NCBI RefSeq assembly: GCF_000516985.1
Contig: NW_006917102.1
Span: forward strand, 62,001-126,000
Direction: 5' to 3'
Length of the DNA: 64,000 bases
Source: Pestalotiopsis fici W106-1
Lineage: Eukaryota > Ascomycota > Sordariomycetes > Amphisphaeriales > Sporocadaceae
In this document: one piece after another, positions 43,194-55,341 of the stretch
How positions within the stretch are numbered: the stretch's first letter is position 1
Layout: each line of letters opens with the position of its first letter
Notes under the pieces: generated by a model
Databases searched by the model: none
Told to the model about the DNA's origin: nothing
Seen by the model: the letters and a program-made list of their open reading frames with translations, nothing else
Translations under genes and position numbers: made by a program

Positions 43194-44124
43194 TATTGTT
43201 GATTATACGACTTGTTGATGGGAATTGGAAAAAAAAAAAACGAGTCTTCTTGGCAGTGGATTTTCTCAAAGCCAAGACGACGTCGATCGCTTTTTGTATT
43301 CTTTCATCTCGTGCCTTGGGTTCAAAGGATCAAAGCTGAACTAGAAAATGCGAGTCCGAGCGAGGCGCAGTCATCATTTAGTGGGCTGCAAGCTTGTGAC
43401 TGGCAGAGCGCAATTGGCTTATGATCTCCGCCTTTCTTTACTTATCTCTTCCAATATATCAATTGAATTAAATAAAAGCTGGCCGCCGGTATTGGTACGA
43501 TGTAGTCTGCATCCACGATCGGTCTCTTCACAACAAGACCATGATTGAGGAAGATGTAGGGTCGTGATGCAACTTCTTGGACCTTGTTATTGAAAATGAG
43601 ACGCAGGCGGGCAAAGCTATTTTCACCCAGACCCTGCATACATTAGTCTTTGGAGCAGACATGACAGTTGACACGCCCAACATGCTACATGATATACTTG
43701 GAGGTGCAGAAAAGTGCAGCGAGGCTTTTGTTGAGGGCTGCTTCTTCCGCCAGAAACGGCAGATCTCATGGATTCAAGCGCCTTAGCTGCAAGGAAACCA
43801 CGCCAGAAGGGCATACTGTGGTGCGAAATGCATATAAAACAGCCAAACAGATGTCAAAAAAACTTGCATTTGATCTTGGCACCAGTCAGCTTCCCTTTCA
43901 ATGCCCGAGATATTCGAAAACTTCGTACCTTTGGGCGGATCGATCCAACACTTGGATTTTGAGTTCCGATTTATGCCCGGCTCGTTGTCGATATGACAGT
44001 ATTACATGGAACAGAATAATGCAAGAAACTGCATTCATTGCATCCCTTGCAGACTAAAAGCTGGTTGACAGGAAGTATGAAAATGCTGAACCCTCTTCAC
44101 AAAACCTTGTTAGTTGGTCGTATT
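43194..44124. other. Intergenic region between the divergent 314-aa and small secreted protein genes
   Basis: About 0.9 kb. Short open frames on both strands (43442-43639, 43668-44057) show no family or splice pattern. Nothing is supported. Confidence 0.5.
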
Positions 44125-44136
44125 TTATATATATAG
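44125..44136 (+). promoter_or_regulatory. TATA element of the small secreted protein gene
   Basis: TTATATATATAG lies about 100 nt upstream of the ATG at 44237, a normal core-promoter distance. Confidence 0.45.
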
Positions 44137-44236
44137 AGACATTCACGGCATTCCTTAATGAGTAGCAGGCACACACATCTTCCACTCTTTCTTCCACCTC
44201 TCAAACCCCCAAATATAAGTCACCCAGTCCTTCAAC

Positions 44237-44884
44237 ATGATCATTACCACCCTCATTCTAGCCCTTTTTTACTCTGGTATACTTGCTATACCGACGATCC
44301 AGCCGGAGTCTTGGTCCAACGATACTCGCACGGTCGCCACTTGTGAGTCCTGTTCCGTTCATGGCCACAAGTCGGGTAATGCGAGTGCTTCTGCCACCGA
44401 TGCGGGGAGTGGCGCTTCAGAGTCTTCAGAATCTTCAGAATGGACCATTCGTCGCCTCCAACGCAAGTGCTACAAGAATAATCAGATCTGTGTCTGGAAA
44501 TTCGGCATCGACTGCGGCCACGACCGTGTCACCAAGTGCTACTTTGTGGTCAACTCCCTCGGGCGCAACAAGACGGCTACCGAGACCGACTCGCCAGACC
44601 ACGTCTGCGGGCGCTTCACCGTCTCCAGTGGATGGAGCGGACAGTTTGGTCCAGGCAATGGGTTCTCCGTGTTGGCTTTGGTAGACAACGAGAGTCAATT
44701 AATTGCATGGCCGTCATATTCCGACAAGCAAATACAAAACGGGACCGTCGTCAAGCCTGACCAGACTTATACACCAAAGAAGCTGAAAGGCACTGATAAA
44801 GGTGGACGGCGCGAAGATGAGCAGTCAGAGGATGAGGAAGAAGGAGAAGGATCACCTACTTCAGTCAACAGCGGTGGTTGGTAG
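44237..44884 (+). CDS. Small secreted Cys-containing protein of unknown function (215 aa)
   Basis: The signal peptide is MIITTLILALFYSGILA. A Ser/Gly/Ala linker (about residues 45-70) precedes a globular domain of about 110 residues: RKCYKNNQICVWKF, RVTKCYFVVNSLGR, HVCGRFTVSSGWSGQFGPGNG, SQLIAWPSYSDKQ and VVKPDQTYTP. This layout resembles an unstudied family of fungal secreted proteins. The mature part has Cys pairs that probably form disulphides. A charged acidic tail (EDEQSEDEEEGEG) and an aromatic end (SGGW) follow. One exon. It could be an effector-type or wall protein; nothing in the sequence decides. Confidence 0.8.
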   Translation: MIITTLILALFYSGILAIPTIQPESWSNDTRTVATCESCSVHGHKSGNASASATDAGSGASESSESSEWTIRRLQRKCYKNNQICVWKFGIDCGHDRVTKCYFVVNSLGRNKTATETDSPDHVCGRFTVSSGWSGQFGPGNGFSVLALVDNESQLIAWPSYSDKQIQNGTVVKPDQTYTPKKLKGTDKGGRREDEQSEDEEEGEGSPTSVNSGGW

Positions 44885-45251
44885 TTTACCATTCTATGGC
44901 TCATCTCATGACCAAAAGTGGTTTCCTCATGTGCCCATGGCAAGGAGTAAGAGTTGAAAAACCAGCTGCTTCTGCTAGGCGAGCGATGATTGAGATACTG
45001 TTGATATGAAGATACGGCAAGCATGAATGAATTCGGGCCAAGATTTACACGATGATACGCCCTAATGAGTAATGATAGTAATGAATGTACGTATTTCCCA
45101 GTGTAATAACGCTTCGAATTGGTACCAATATCCCGTAGTCTTCATATTCGGGGGCGACTAGTACTTTTATATTTGACCAGTCTTGAGTGTATCTGAACAG
45201 AAACTGGCTAAAACAACATAACAGTATTGCGTATATCAAATGGTATCATTT
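44885..45251. other. Intergenic between convergent genes
   Basis: Carries the two 3' ends. Nothing else is seen. Confidence 0.6.
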
Positions 45252-47080
45252 CTAAGAAAACAATGGCGGCGGCGGGCCACCATCTCGACCATTACCTGGT
45301 CCTCTTGGTCCACCCGGACCACCGCCCCAATACCTCTCGCCTCCTTCAGCCTCGGAGCCGTTGGAGCAGCGCGGGTTGTTGTATTCCTCCACGGTACCCA
45401 TGGGCCACATGGGAATGACACAAACCTCGTTGATGGGGCAGGGCGGGCACCGCTTGAACCTGGTCCAGCTCAATGATTGCATCAAGGCCCCCACTGCGCT
45501 CTGAGCGGCTGCCAGCGAGGACCGGCCCGGCGCCGGGTCCGTAACGACAATATTACGAACTCTGAACAGAGTGCTGCAAATCTCGTGTGTAACCGTCTTG
45601 AAGGCCGTGTGAATAAGATGATCCGACTGGGTGGCAGGGCGGACAGAGCGTAGGTAAAAGTTGGCGCAGCGATCAATGGCGTCTTCGGTCGTCTCGACGT
45701 TGGAGCCGTCAACAAAGAGGGTGAGCAAAAAGTTGACCTTGTTGGCCATGGTCTCGATACTGTCGACTGCTTCGGCCATGTCCTTGAGGCGATCTGCGTA
45801 GCGACCGACAATCAAGTCCGAAACATCTTGCCAGTCAATAATCCGGGCCTCTTCGTCGCGCCGCTCCAAAACCACGCCCTCGAGGTACTTCTTGATCTCT
45901 GCAAGCTGAGTCTGCTCTACCGAGACAAGCCTGGGCAAGTCCTGCCGCTTTGGGTCCGGGTTGGTCATGTTGACGGGGAAGAAGAAGGCTGACACCATGG
46001 AAGAATAGTCAATAATGGTTCTGGTCGAACCAATGCCCTGGTACCGCTCCGACAAACCCCGAACAAACTCGAGGTTACCAAACCCACCAGGTCTGCGGTC
46101 CGTATCTTCAGGCCGCTGCAACGCCTGTACCTGCTCCAGACCATCCGAGAAGTCGCACTTGATGATTTCGAAACCAGCCTCCATGCGAATGACGCCCTGC
46201 AAACCCCATTCCTTGCACAGCGCGCAAAGATCCTTGGCACGTTCCTGCTCGTCCATGGGGCCACCACCGCCCGGCCCCTTTCGTTTTGGTGGTGGTGGCG
46301 GCTCGTCACGCTGCGGGTGAGCCCAAGTGTCCGTGTCATTTGCCGGCGTCTTGCCTCTGAGCAGGTAGTCCTGCCAATCTAGCGTGCCCATCGTGGTCTT
46401 GCCACCGCCCATGCCATCCACGTAGAGAAACTTGAGTGGGCGCGTGGTCTCATACACGTGTAGATAGCCATGGCGCTCCTCCTCCTCCTCCTCCTCCTCG
46501 GCATGTTTATGCTCTTCGCCCCTCAGCTCCAGTGTCCCGTGCGACTCTTTCATGGTTCTTTGCTTTTCGCCTTCCCGGTCATCACCTTGTGGTGGTGGTG
46601 GTCCGCGACCACCTCGGCCCGGGGGTCCTCCACGACGACTATGCGCAAAGTTCTCGGCATGTTCAATCTCGTACGCCAGCCAGTCTGGTTGCGTGGGCGA
46701 GTTGGGACTAGTATTCCCGTGGTGTAACAGAACTCCCTTGGGTACTGTAGCAATGAAGGAGGACACTAAATAAGTTGCTTAGTTGACTTGATACTTTTGC
46801 ATCAACTACCACATAGCCAGCGCACTCGTCTCGGCGCATACTTTCAAGGCAAATACACCTAATAGTAACAATGAGAGACAGAATTATACGTACTGCCGTT
46901 GTGGTGCAGCGACGATCCCCATTGTCGCATGGAGTTGTGCACGGCGTTAAATATCTCGGGACCTCGACGGCGCGCAACTTCCAGGCTGGGTGTGATGCCA
47001 TCGCCGAGAGAATCGGAGACAGAGGCAGCGGCCACAGACGCCGCGACGACGGGCCCGGCTAGCCAGGTGCGGACGCGCAT
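45252..47080 (-). CDS. Secreted fungal protein of unknown function (566 aa)
   Basis: Exons 47080-46894 and 46765-45252. The N-terminus has a signal peptide (MRVRTWLAGPVVAASVAAAS). Exon 1 includes HNSMRQWGSSLHHNG, and exon 2 opens with SFIATVPKGVLLHHG. A low-complexity zone follows with Arg/Gly/Pro and a Glu run coded by GAG repeats (46480-46500). Next come HVYETTRPLKFLYVDGMGGG and TLDWQDYLLRG, a Cys-containing block (DLCALCKEWGLQGVIRMEAGFEIIKCDF), a helical core and a Gly/Pro-rich end. I believe this belongs to a family widespread in filamentous ascomycetes but without known role. GMGGGKTT looks like a P-loop but lacks the correct spacing. Confidence 0.82.
46477..46500. repeat. CTC/GAG trinucleotide repeat inside a coding exon
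   Basis: About eight CTC units on the plus strand code the Glu run of the 566-aa protein. Confidence 0.75.
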
Positions 47081-48252
47081 CTTTTTGTGTGAACTGCAGA
47101 TCCAAAGTCAATAACAGAAAAGATGATATATTGCTCAGATCAAGCAACCAAGCGCAGAAAAGCAGAACAAACGAATATAGAAGGCAGTCATGAGAAGATC
47201 AGAGATCTACAATGTTTCGCTGCTCGACATCTTGATCCGAGCCGATAAGATTAGATTGCGTATGCCTCCCATTATTTGTAGTTGCGTCGTCAGCTGCCCC
47301 CACTCCGCGCCGTTGGCGGCGACGATCACAGCCCCGGAGCCGAAGCAGAAGACCGACCCTGAGGCTCAGCTGGCAAGGCTGGTCAGTTTGCTCCCTGGCA
47401 ATTTTGCCTTGAGACTACACAGTACCTAGGTAGACTACAATCTTTTGGCTTGGATATAGTACACATTTGTCTGCGAGATATGTCAAGCCACGTGTGGGGA
47501 TTTCCAACATGTATCAAGTTCAAGTACAAGCAGGTGTAACAATCAGCCAGACCAGCACAGTAAAGATTGATTCAAATGTCTTTTTTTGCATTTATGGTAT
47601 CTTGGAAGTTACATATCGTTTAAAGACCGCAAAATCCATTTGTTCGCCGTTGACGTAACATTCGTGAAACCCAACTCGTACGTTGACAGGAGCCGTCAGG
47701 GTGCCGCCCTTCTCCCCCTTGCCACGATCCTTCAAAGCCCCGAGTTCTTCGATCCGGCCAGAACAGCAGAGCTGGATATAGCCATTGGTTCAGATCGACG
47801 AAACACGAAAGGTGATTCGCAACGCTGGCAGTGACTGGTCGGAATGCCAGATCTAACGGGGCACTCGAGTAATTATACACAAGACGGGGCGCGTCTTTGG
47901 GGTGTTGACAGTCTGTCAAGTGAGTGGATGGCTGGTCGTGACCCCCAGGAAAGAATATCTGGCGAAAGGGGGCTCGATTAGAAGAGAAAAAGAAAAACAT
48001 ATAAAAAACGGGAAGCCGTAGTACAAGGCGGTAAATCCCTCCGATGGTGACAGCCGATGTTACTCCAACACATGTCCAAAGCCGTGTCTGGTCTCTAAAA
48101 ACCCAGTCAAATACAGATCAAAAAACTCCGGTGTGCCTCGTGCTTTTTTGTATGAACAAGGTTCCACTTGTTGTAAAACCGAATGGCGTCCGTGTTCGAT
48201 ATTTGTCGTCGTGGAGGCCAGAATGTCGCAAGTTCGCCCTTTGGGCGATTCC
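47081..48252. other. Intergenic region between the 566-aa gene and SHO1
   Basis: 1.2 kb, with the 566-aa gene promoter on the left and the SHO1 3' end on the right. The 79-codon frame at 47190-47429 shows nothing recognisable. Confidence 0.5.
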
Positions 48253-49177
48253 TTATAACAGAATCAGGTAATTGCTAGGCGCAATACCTGTCTCGCCGCT
48301 CTCCTTACGTGCTTGCCACCATCTGCCACTGACGTCGCTGACCTCCAGAATTTCGTGCTTGGAAAAGGAGATCTCATTCGCATCATCAGGATTGGCTTCG
48401 TAGCTATAGATGGCCTTGGCACGATAGGGATATTCCGTCGGCTGCGCAATCTCGCTCTCCTTTTGAGGTGCTGCCATGGGTTGTGCAGCAGGCGAGCGGG
48501 GGGTCACATTGGCAGAGAAGCCAGCAACGGGCGATGGGTTCTCAAAACCGTTGAGCTGTGCCGATGTATACATTTGCGGTGGCTGGTTGGAGACCGACGT
48601 CTCGGGCCGCCCGCCATAACCACCATTCATCGTCTGCCTGTTCTGGGGCATCTCCTTGGTCAAAGCAAACGAGTCGAGGTAAGCACGTGGAGTTGCCGAG
48701 GGGGCGGAGCCAAAGTAGAAGATCCACACGATCTGCATCGATCTAATCAGCGACGATCACAACCGAACAAGAAAATTGACTTACATTGACCATGGAGAGC
48801 AGGATGAATCCGGCAGCGGCGGCCTCACGGGCAGCGCTCGACGAATAGACAAGGGAATTGACGGACGATGAAGTCAAGACCAATCCAGCGCCCAAGTATC
48901 CCACAAGTGCAACGTGGTAAGTTTGAGCGGCATCAGCTGCGACGACAATCATGACGCCAGCAATGAGGAAAAACATGTATACGATGCTCCACCATGAGAA
49001 AGTTGGAAATCCTTGCTCGCCTTTTGGTATGGGTTGGATCTGGGCGATAATAGAACTAATCATGCCAATAATCCAGGCAAGTGCTGCAATCGAAGTTGTG
49101 GCCAAGGCAAATGGATCGCCAATAACATTGCCCAGCGTCATGCCTCTGCGGGCGTGCGACTGTCTCGAGTATTCCAT
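48253..49177 (-). CDS. SHO1: High-osmolarity sensor Sho1 (four TM helices plus SH3)
   Basis: Sho1 is a plasma-membrane adaptor feeding the HOG and filamentous-growth MAPK pathways; its SH3 domain binds Pbs2. Exons 49177-48785 and 48732-48253 give 290 aa. [18 protein letters not shown] opens the protein, then four transmembrane helices are readable ([67 protein letters not shown]). A disordered Pro/Gln linker leads to the C-terminal SH3 ([40 protein letters not shown]). An alternative ATG at 49219 in the same frame adds 14 residues; the inner ATG was chosen by family similarity, with moderate certainty. A long AT- and purine-rich upstream region follows. Confidence 0.94.
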
Positions 49178-49219
49178 TTTCCGCAACGATGGGGAATGCA
49201 GCGATCCGTATGAGGGCAT

Positions 49220-50860
49220 AGAGAGAATGTCAGGAGCGATGCCGAGTTGTTTTGTGAGCTGTGCGTCGAATGCAATGCGCTTGTCGTTACAATGCAGAAA
49301 GCGTAAAACCGTTTAGCGACGCACCGGTGGTTGATGGTGCCGGGCGATGCTCGTGGCCGCGTGGCAGTGATGCGAAGATCCGGAAAGTATATGATTTACA
49401 GTTTTGCTGACTTTGGTTGTAGCTTCGTTGATGACAGGCGCAAGCAACAAGTGGTGGTCGCAAAGGAGGAAAAGGAAATGGGATGGATGTTCGCTTGGAG
49501 ACACAACTGATGTGTCTATGCAAGTTTGGTTTCGGACTTGATATCGTTGCAGGTTGTCTTTTGTGTCTGTGAATCACTAGTGGACGTGAATCGAATTACG
49601 TCGACAACAAGTAGAACCGATTGGTGAATCAAATGAGTGACTGTGGGTGAAGAAAATGTCTTGTGACGAAGTTGAGAAAGGTTTCGAGGTTGGTATTGTT
49701 CTCGTTGTTAAGCCGCGCGGGTGACAAAAGTGGTCGGTAGACAATGGTTGAACAATGGGATTGATCTGAGCTGAGCCCCTCGAGTCAAGTTTCGTACAGT
49801 ACACTGATTTCCAGCAGTGCCGCAAAGATGCAGGTCCAATTAAACCAAGCGGAATGAACCGATGGGAAAATAGAAGTGCAGAATTCGCAAGAAGTAGAAT
49901 GAGATTCTGACAGGGAAGAAGATTGAAAAATAGTAGAGGTTGACAATAAACCCGACTGATCAAGAAAAGTCGATGTTGGTCCAGGAAGTTGTAATCTTGT
50001 CGCTACTGGCTGGGGCTCGATGGGGATAGTCGGTCCAGGTGGAAAAGATTGCGATGGGTATTGCGTTGCGTTGTGCTGCGCTACGAGTTGGGCGATGGAC
50101 GGGATACCGCAGCAAGGGTCGTCGTCGTCAGCAGCAGCCACACCACGTCTTACTTCTTCGCGTCTTTATTCAACAAAGAGCGAAATATTAGGTTCAAGGT
50201 TGGATGTATGCCGAAACTTTGGTGTTGGTTTGCATTAGGTCTCGATTCGACTAAATCCGTAGAATCCTGTTCTCCCAAAGAGTAGATTTGGGGGTGTTTT
50301 CTTTTGGTGCGATGCAGTGCAGTAGATACAGTTCTGAGTGAGGTGAGGCCTTGGCAACTCCTAGTCGCAGTTCCTGACGGCGCTTAGTCGTCGATTGATC
50401 AGTGGCACCTTTTTTTGGTAATTTGGGATCAGTCGGAAAGAATGGAAAGGTTGGCGGGTTACAGCAGGACAGTAGTGAATTTGATTTTGGGGGGCGGGCG
50501 AGAATCAAAAACGCAGTAAGTCACTGGGCAGTCCGCAACGAAACAGTTGTCGCTCGTTCTCGTCCGGGTCAACGCGGGCTCCCAGGGAGAATTGCGGTGG
50601 TTCGCAGTCGAGTTGAAAGGAATTAAAGAGTAGAACGGACAGAAAGAGACGAAAGGAAGGATGATGAGACTGGGGTGGGAATGGGGTGGAGTAAAAGCAG
50701 GATGAGAAAGGCAGGAGATGAATCGAATTGGATGGGATGGGGGACATCCAGTGGGAAGGGAGGGGTGGTGGAAGGTATGTAGGTATGTACCTTGACCCCT
50801 GCCAAATACATACGATTCGGAGCCGGGCCTGTCCTGTTGCTTGGCTCGAGCCTTGGATGA
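49220..50860. promoter_or_regulatory. Long SHO1 upstream region
   Basis: About 1.6 kb before SHO1 on the minus strand is CT-rich in the sense direction, as in long leaders. Open frames at 49577-50141 and 50251-51010 (minus) are Ser/Pro/Phe-rich products of this bias. No gene is supported. Confidence 0.4.
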
Positions 50861-50870
50861 GAGTGATGGG

Positions 50871-50886
50871 TGTGTGTGTGTGTGTT
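50871..50886. repeat. (GT)n microsatellite
   Basis: About eight GT units, in the SHO1 upstream region. Confidence 0.8.
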
Positions 50887-53385
50887 TGGACAGACCAAGA
50901 ACAAAACAGAACAGACTGGCCAGCGCGCACTGCACGGCCACTGAGTGGCCCGCAGTCAACCTAGCAGCAGCCAGCAAGAAATGGAAATTTCGCAGCAGAA
51001 GCAGTAGCAACGAGAACGGCTCAGCAGCAAGCTGTCGGCAAACCCAGTGGGACCATCGCTCGAGGACAATTTACTGGATGCTAGGGGCGGGGGCTGAACG
51101 AACTTGCCCAGACCCAGCCAGATCAGACCCATTTACGGGTACCTCTACGCTTCTCGGGGGATAACTGACTCCGCCTACCTTAACCTAGCCCGTTGCTATT
51201 GCCCCAAATGTGCATGCACGGTACCTGGCAGTGGCTTGCCTTGTCCTTAGTTGGCGTGTCCTTCGGGAGTTCATGGCCAGTCAGTCTGCAGAAACTATTC
51301 TGGCTACATGTGTCAGCATCGCACAAAGAGGCGATATATGTGTCAAAAGTTGATCTAGCCGAGTGAGTACCTACCTGAGGATGTACACAATATCTAGGGA
51401 AGCAACAAGTACAAAATTACTGTCTGCACTCTATAAGAACACTAATGTGGCAGCATGAAGCAATGTTCATGCACTGACAATAGAACAGGTAATGAGCAAG
51501 CACCCATAATTTGGTCTATCCGCACTTGAGGCCTTGCACATGGTAGCATCCAGCCAATAGAACCTGTCGTTCTTTACCTTATCCGTGCCGGCAGCGAAAT
51601 ACCTACCTAGGCACTCAACAGACAGCTGGATATCGAATCGGGCCTTGCTTGGATCAGAACACGCATGGCCAGCCATAAGCTGCAGAAGCGAACGAACGGA
51701 TGGTTGAAAGGGGGCGCAGCCGCATTGCGCTTTGGTCGTTTACTGCCGGCCAAATGCCAACCTGGGTATATACTACAACCGTTGGTGGTAGTTGGTCACA
51801 ACCAGTCAATGTGTTTCACGCTGGGGACATGAAGCCGATCTCCTGTGACCGGAGGCATCTTGACTATCTAGGTAGATATTCCACCACATGGGACGAAGAC
51901 TGTATCGTCAAGACGGCGATTGGTGGTGATTTCAAAGGCCCTGAACTTTGACCAACCCACCTAGCTAGACGCTTCCGTCAAAAAGACACAAGAACCAACC
52001 AGCCAAAGTTCAATACTGTGCCTTTACACAGCACCAGCGCACGCTAAAAATAAGGCCGCAAATCCTTCAGGTGGTTCGTCTATGTATCTATGTATGTATT
52101 CAGGCTCATAATGCTCATTAAGGGAAAAGAGGTAATATAGCTATGAAGTGGATTGCCTATGGAAGGTACCAGACACTGTTCGGAGTTAATCACCGGACAG
52201 TTACACACGACAGCATCGTTGTCGACGGTCGTGCTGTAGTTGTAAAGCATGAAATTCTCGGTTTTCTTTTCACGCAATGTAGAAAACTACATAGAAACAC
52301 AATTATATCAAATCCCATTGACGAATCCTACGACATTTCCTCGATCAAATGCATCCTCGTGCCTGCGCAAAAGGCTACTGAAGACCATCTGTCTGCCTCC
52401 CAGACCGTGCAACCAGTGTACACATGCTGCAGTATAGCGAAGCGACCAGGATATGCCAACATTCAGCATTCGAGGCAGCTCGTACGCAGATTGATATACT
52501 GTCTGCTCCGTATTCCGCATATGGGGATCAGAAGCTAACCACAAGTCGTGCACAAATTTGAAGGCATGTAAGTGCACTGCTAGGAACACTTCCGGTGATT
52601 GTGTCTGGGATTTGCCAGAGATTTGATCCTGAAAAAGACAGGAACCGAGTTCATGTTCGCCCAGTACCTATCTGATGATTGGCCAGAAACAACTCAATTC
52701 GACCTGACACAGGAATGCCCAGCCGCCATCTTTGGTAGCCCATATCCACTCACACACATACGAGCAACAGGCTTGCCGGATGTCTTGCCAAAGCTAATCC
52801 TCTGTGCGCACCCACCCTTCAAATGCCACGAGGAGATGGGCTTCCACACGAAACAGAAGGGGAGCCAGGAATGGGCCGTCAAGTCCGTTTCACACGCCTC
52901 AAAATCGAATGTGCCATGTCGAAGCGCATGCACAATCAGAGCTCTGGTCTCCTATTGTGCATCTTCTCAGCACATTGGTCCAGGCTCCTTCGCAACAAGG
53001 GAACTCTGTCTATTTAGGTAAGCTACACCGTGGGTCGAACGACGGGTAATCATCTAATCTTCCGCCTCTGCCGTACGGATACCTACTGAAAGCACTTCCT
53101 CTCAGACTCCACAGCTGCCTCGAAACTTGATACTACTACATACCACCTACATATACTACTGTGTACTACCAAAGGGCTAAAAAGTAAGTTGCCATGACCG
53201 GGATGGACAAAGCCGGCTTTTTCGAACCGTTTTCTACTCGACATCTAGACGCAATCTAGACTCGGGCCTCCTCTTTGTCCCTGACATGTTTGTAGATCAT
53301 TCTCCAAGTTAGCCGTCTAGACTCTTGCAAATGAGGCATCTTGAAACCCCGCGATTTCCTTCTCCAGACCTTTGCCATGATATCA

Positions 53386-54088
53386 TCATCCTTTTAGGGT
53401 TGTGCAGATAGGTATCTTGCCTATATACTCGGCCAACCTTGGCAGACAATGATTGCAGGTAATCATTGCTCCCATTCTTTTTTCTCCGTCAACAAACCAC
53501 ATGAGTCTCATCTGCCCCTTGCTTGCCCGTTCTCCTCGCTCCACACGGACGATCTGTGCATGCCTCAAGGTTGACAGGGCTGCCAGAGGGGAATCTTCAT
53601 CCATTGTCGAGTCTGGAACGCTTGCGACCTAGCAGATCAATCATTTCCAATTTGTGATTCATTGTGCCGTAGCCTCGGTTCTTGAAATCAAATTCTCTGT
53701 GGCCTTGATATGTTGCCTCTCTCACTTGATATCCTTTTAAAAGCTTTGTATAAGTTTCATGTCTGACAAGAGCAATCGTCTCTCCTCCAAATAAAGATAC
53801 CCGAGTCAGTTTGTACAAGCTATATGCGCGTGCAACTACAAGCTTTGTATTATTGCGCCTCTACTGGAAATCTTAGTCCCTGCAGGGAGGTTGACAGGAG
53901 TTGTGCCGAAACTCAAGATCACGTTCCCCAACGGTCGCAGCTCTGAGCGACTTGCCATCCACTTTGCTGGTTGTGGAGTTGGCTGACCGCGCAGTATTCG
54001 TAGTTTGCAGCCGACGGAGCCAATGGTCATGATCTACCAGTTTGAGACTCCCGCTGCTTCGACGCTGCACGGCTTGCCACCATGCCAC
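53386..54088 (-). pseudogene. Possible decayed coding region (unidentified)
   Basis: Three adjacent minus-strand frames in different phases read like protein: 54088-53873 (charged, Ser/Arg/Thr-rich), 53818-53597 (LTRVSLFGGETIALVRHETY and GHREFDFKNRGYG) and 53604-53386 (MDEDSPLAALSTLRHAQIVRV). The second and third overlap by a few bases with a frame change, and no good splice sites link them. This looks like one gene broken by frameshifts, or an orphan with unseen introns. No family is recognised. Confidence 0.22.
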
Positions 54089-54488
54089 AAACCGGCTATG
54101 ATGCCATCAGCCGGGTAATATCATAAAGAGGTAACTAGATGATTCTTTTGCGCACTCAATCTTTTGCCACTATATCTCATCTTCGTTATTCTGTCTTGAG
54201 GCCACTCGCGCGCCGGCTCCCCGACCACCAAGGTCCTGGTCGATGGATTCTAATTTGCAATATCCAGCTTACCAGGTCTGCTAGGGGCAAGTGTTAACTA
54301 CATTGTAACAACCTTGCGAATACATGATGCCACTTGCGCAAGCATGAATTGGCCAACCACTTTTCAACTCAACTTCATTGAAGACCAATCTAAAATGCAA
54401 ATCTATCAAGAGTCACAGCTCTGTAAACCTCTTGGGTAACCTTGGTAGCTCAGAAAACATGACTGGCATTTTTCACGGGGAATTAAAG

Positions 54489-54513
54489 TTTTTTTTTTTT
54501 TTTTTTTTTTTTT
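54489..54513. repeat. 25-nt T homopolymer
   Basis: Long T run in a gene-poor tract. On the minus strand it is a poly(A), which could mark the end of an old retroposed sequence, but no target-site duplication was identified. Confidence 0.85.
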
Positions 54514-55341
54514 GCTTTCATCTAGTATTGATATGTTAGTCGATCTAGCACATTATTAAACCAAAAAGTCTATGTCTTGGATGCAGCAACATCGTACAAC
54601 CGTGACAACACATCTCGGTGGGCTTTCAAGACAGATGAGTCTTCTTGCAAAGATTGCCCAGTCTCTTTGCCGCATCTAGTATCTTGAAGACCATAGTTTT
54701 TTCTTCTCTCGGCCAGAACAAAGCATAAACCTGTGTAGCCCAGAAATGTATAACGTGAAATCGATCAACGTCTTAAACGAGACTCCCGCCTTTGTTGCAG
54801 GGCCGAGCATAACCACGAGGCTCGCCTGGCGGCATATGAAGATCAGGTTCATGCCACCCGAATCCCAACACCTAGCGCAGTATGCCCTCCAATAGAGACA
54901 CTTGGACACTCGAGAACATGTGATGCCCTCTTGCAATTGGCGGCCACATCATATTGCAAGTTATTGTCGTTGAACGATTTGTAACAAGGCCAAGAGCGGT
55001 AATCGCTGGGGTGTCGAGTATGCTGGTGTGCAAACTTCCGCACAAATATGATGCCCATTGGCTGCCGAGACATTTCCCCATCAGTCTTCAACAGGAGGCC
55101 TTCAATATCTGGGTTAGTCGGATTACGATGAATAACCCAGTCTGCTACACATCAAAGTTTCCTAGCGATGAAGGCATATCTCGGTGTAGCCTCAGCGAGC
55201 GCTACTTCAGCTATGACTTTGTAGCTTGAGTTGAGGGAATCCGACCAATTCTCGTAGCCGGGTGTTAATATGATTTGCGGAAAGTCGCTGCTTTGATCGG
55301 TTTGCTGGTGGCTGTTCTTCGTTTAGAGTACCCAAGCTGAA

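Larger units (their letters stand above)
50887..55341. other. Second gene-poor tract
   Basis: 4.4 kb with no supported gene. It includes a 25-nt T run at 54489-54513 and possible broken coding fragments at 53386-54088 on the minus strand (separate entry). The frame at 52599-53021 starts with TTG and has no family. Confidence 0.5.

Noticed and set aside
46360..46440. GMGGGKTT in the 566-aa protein as a Walker A motif
   Set aside because: The spacing does not fit GxxxxGK[ST], since an Asp stands where the first Gly should be, and no Walker B or NTPase layout follows.
49577..51010. Overlapping minus-strand frames of 118-183 codons
   Set aside because: Low-complexity Ser/Pro/Phe products of a CT-rich SHO1 leader.
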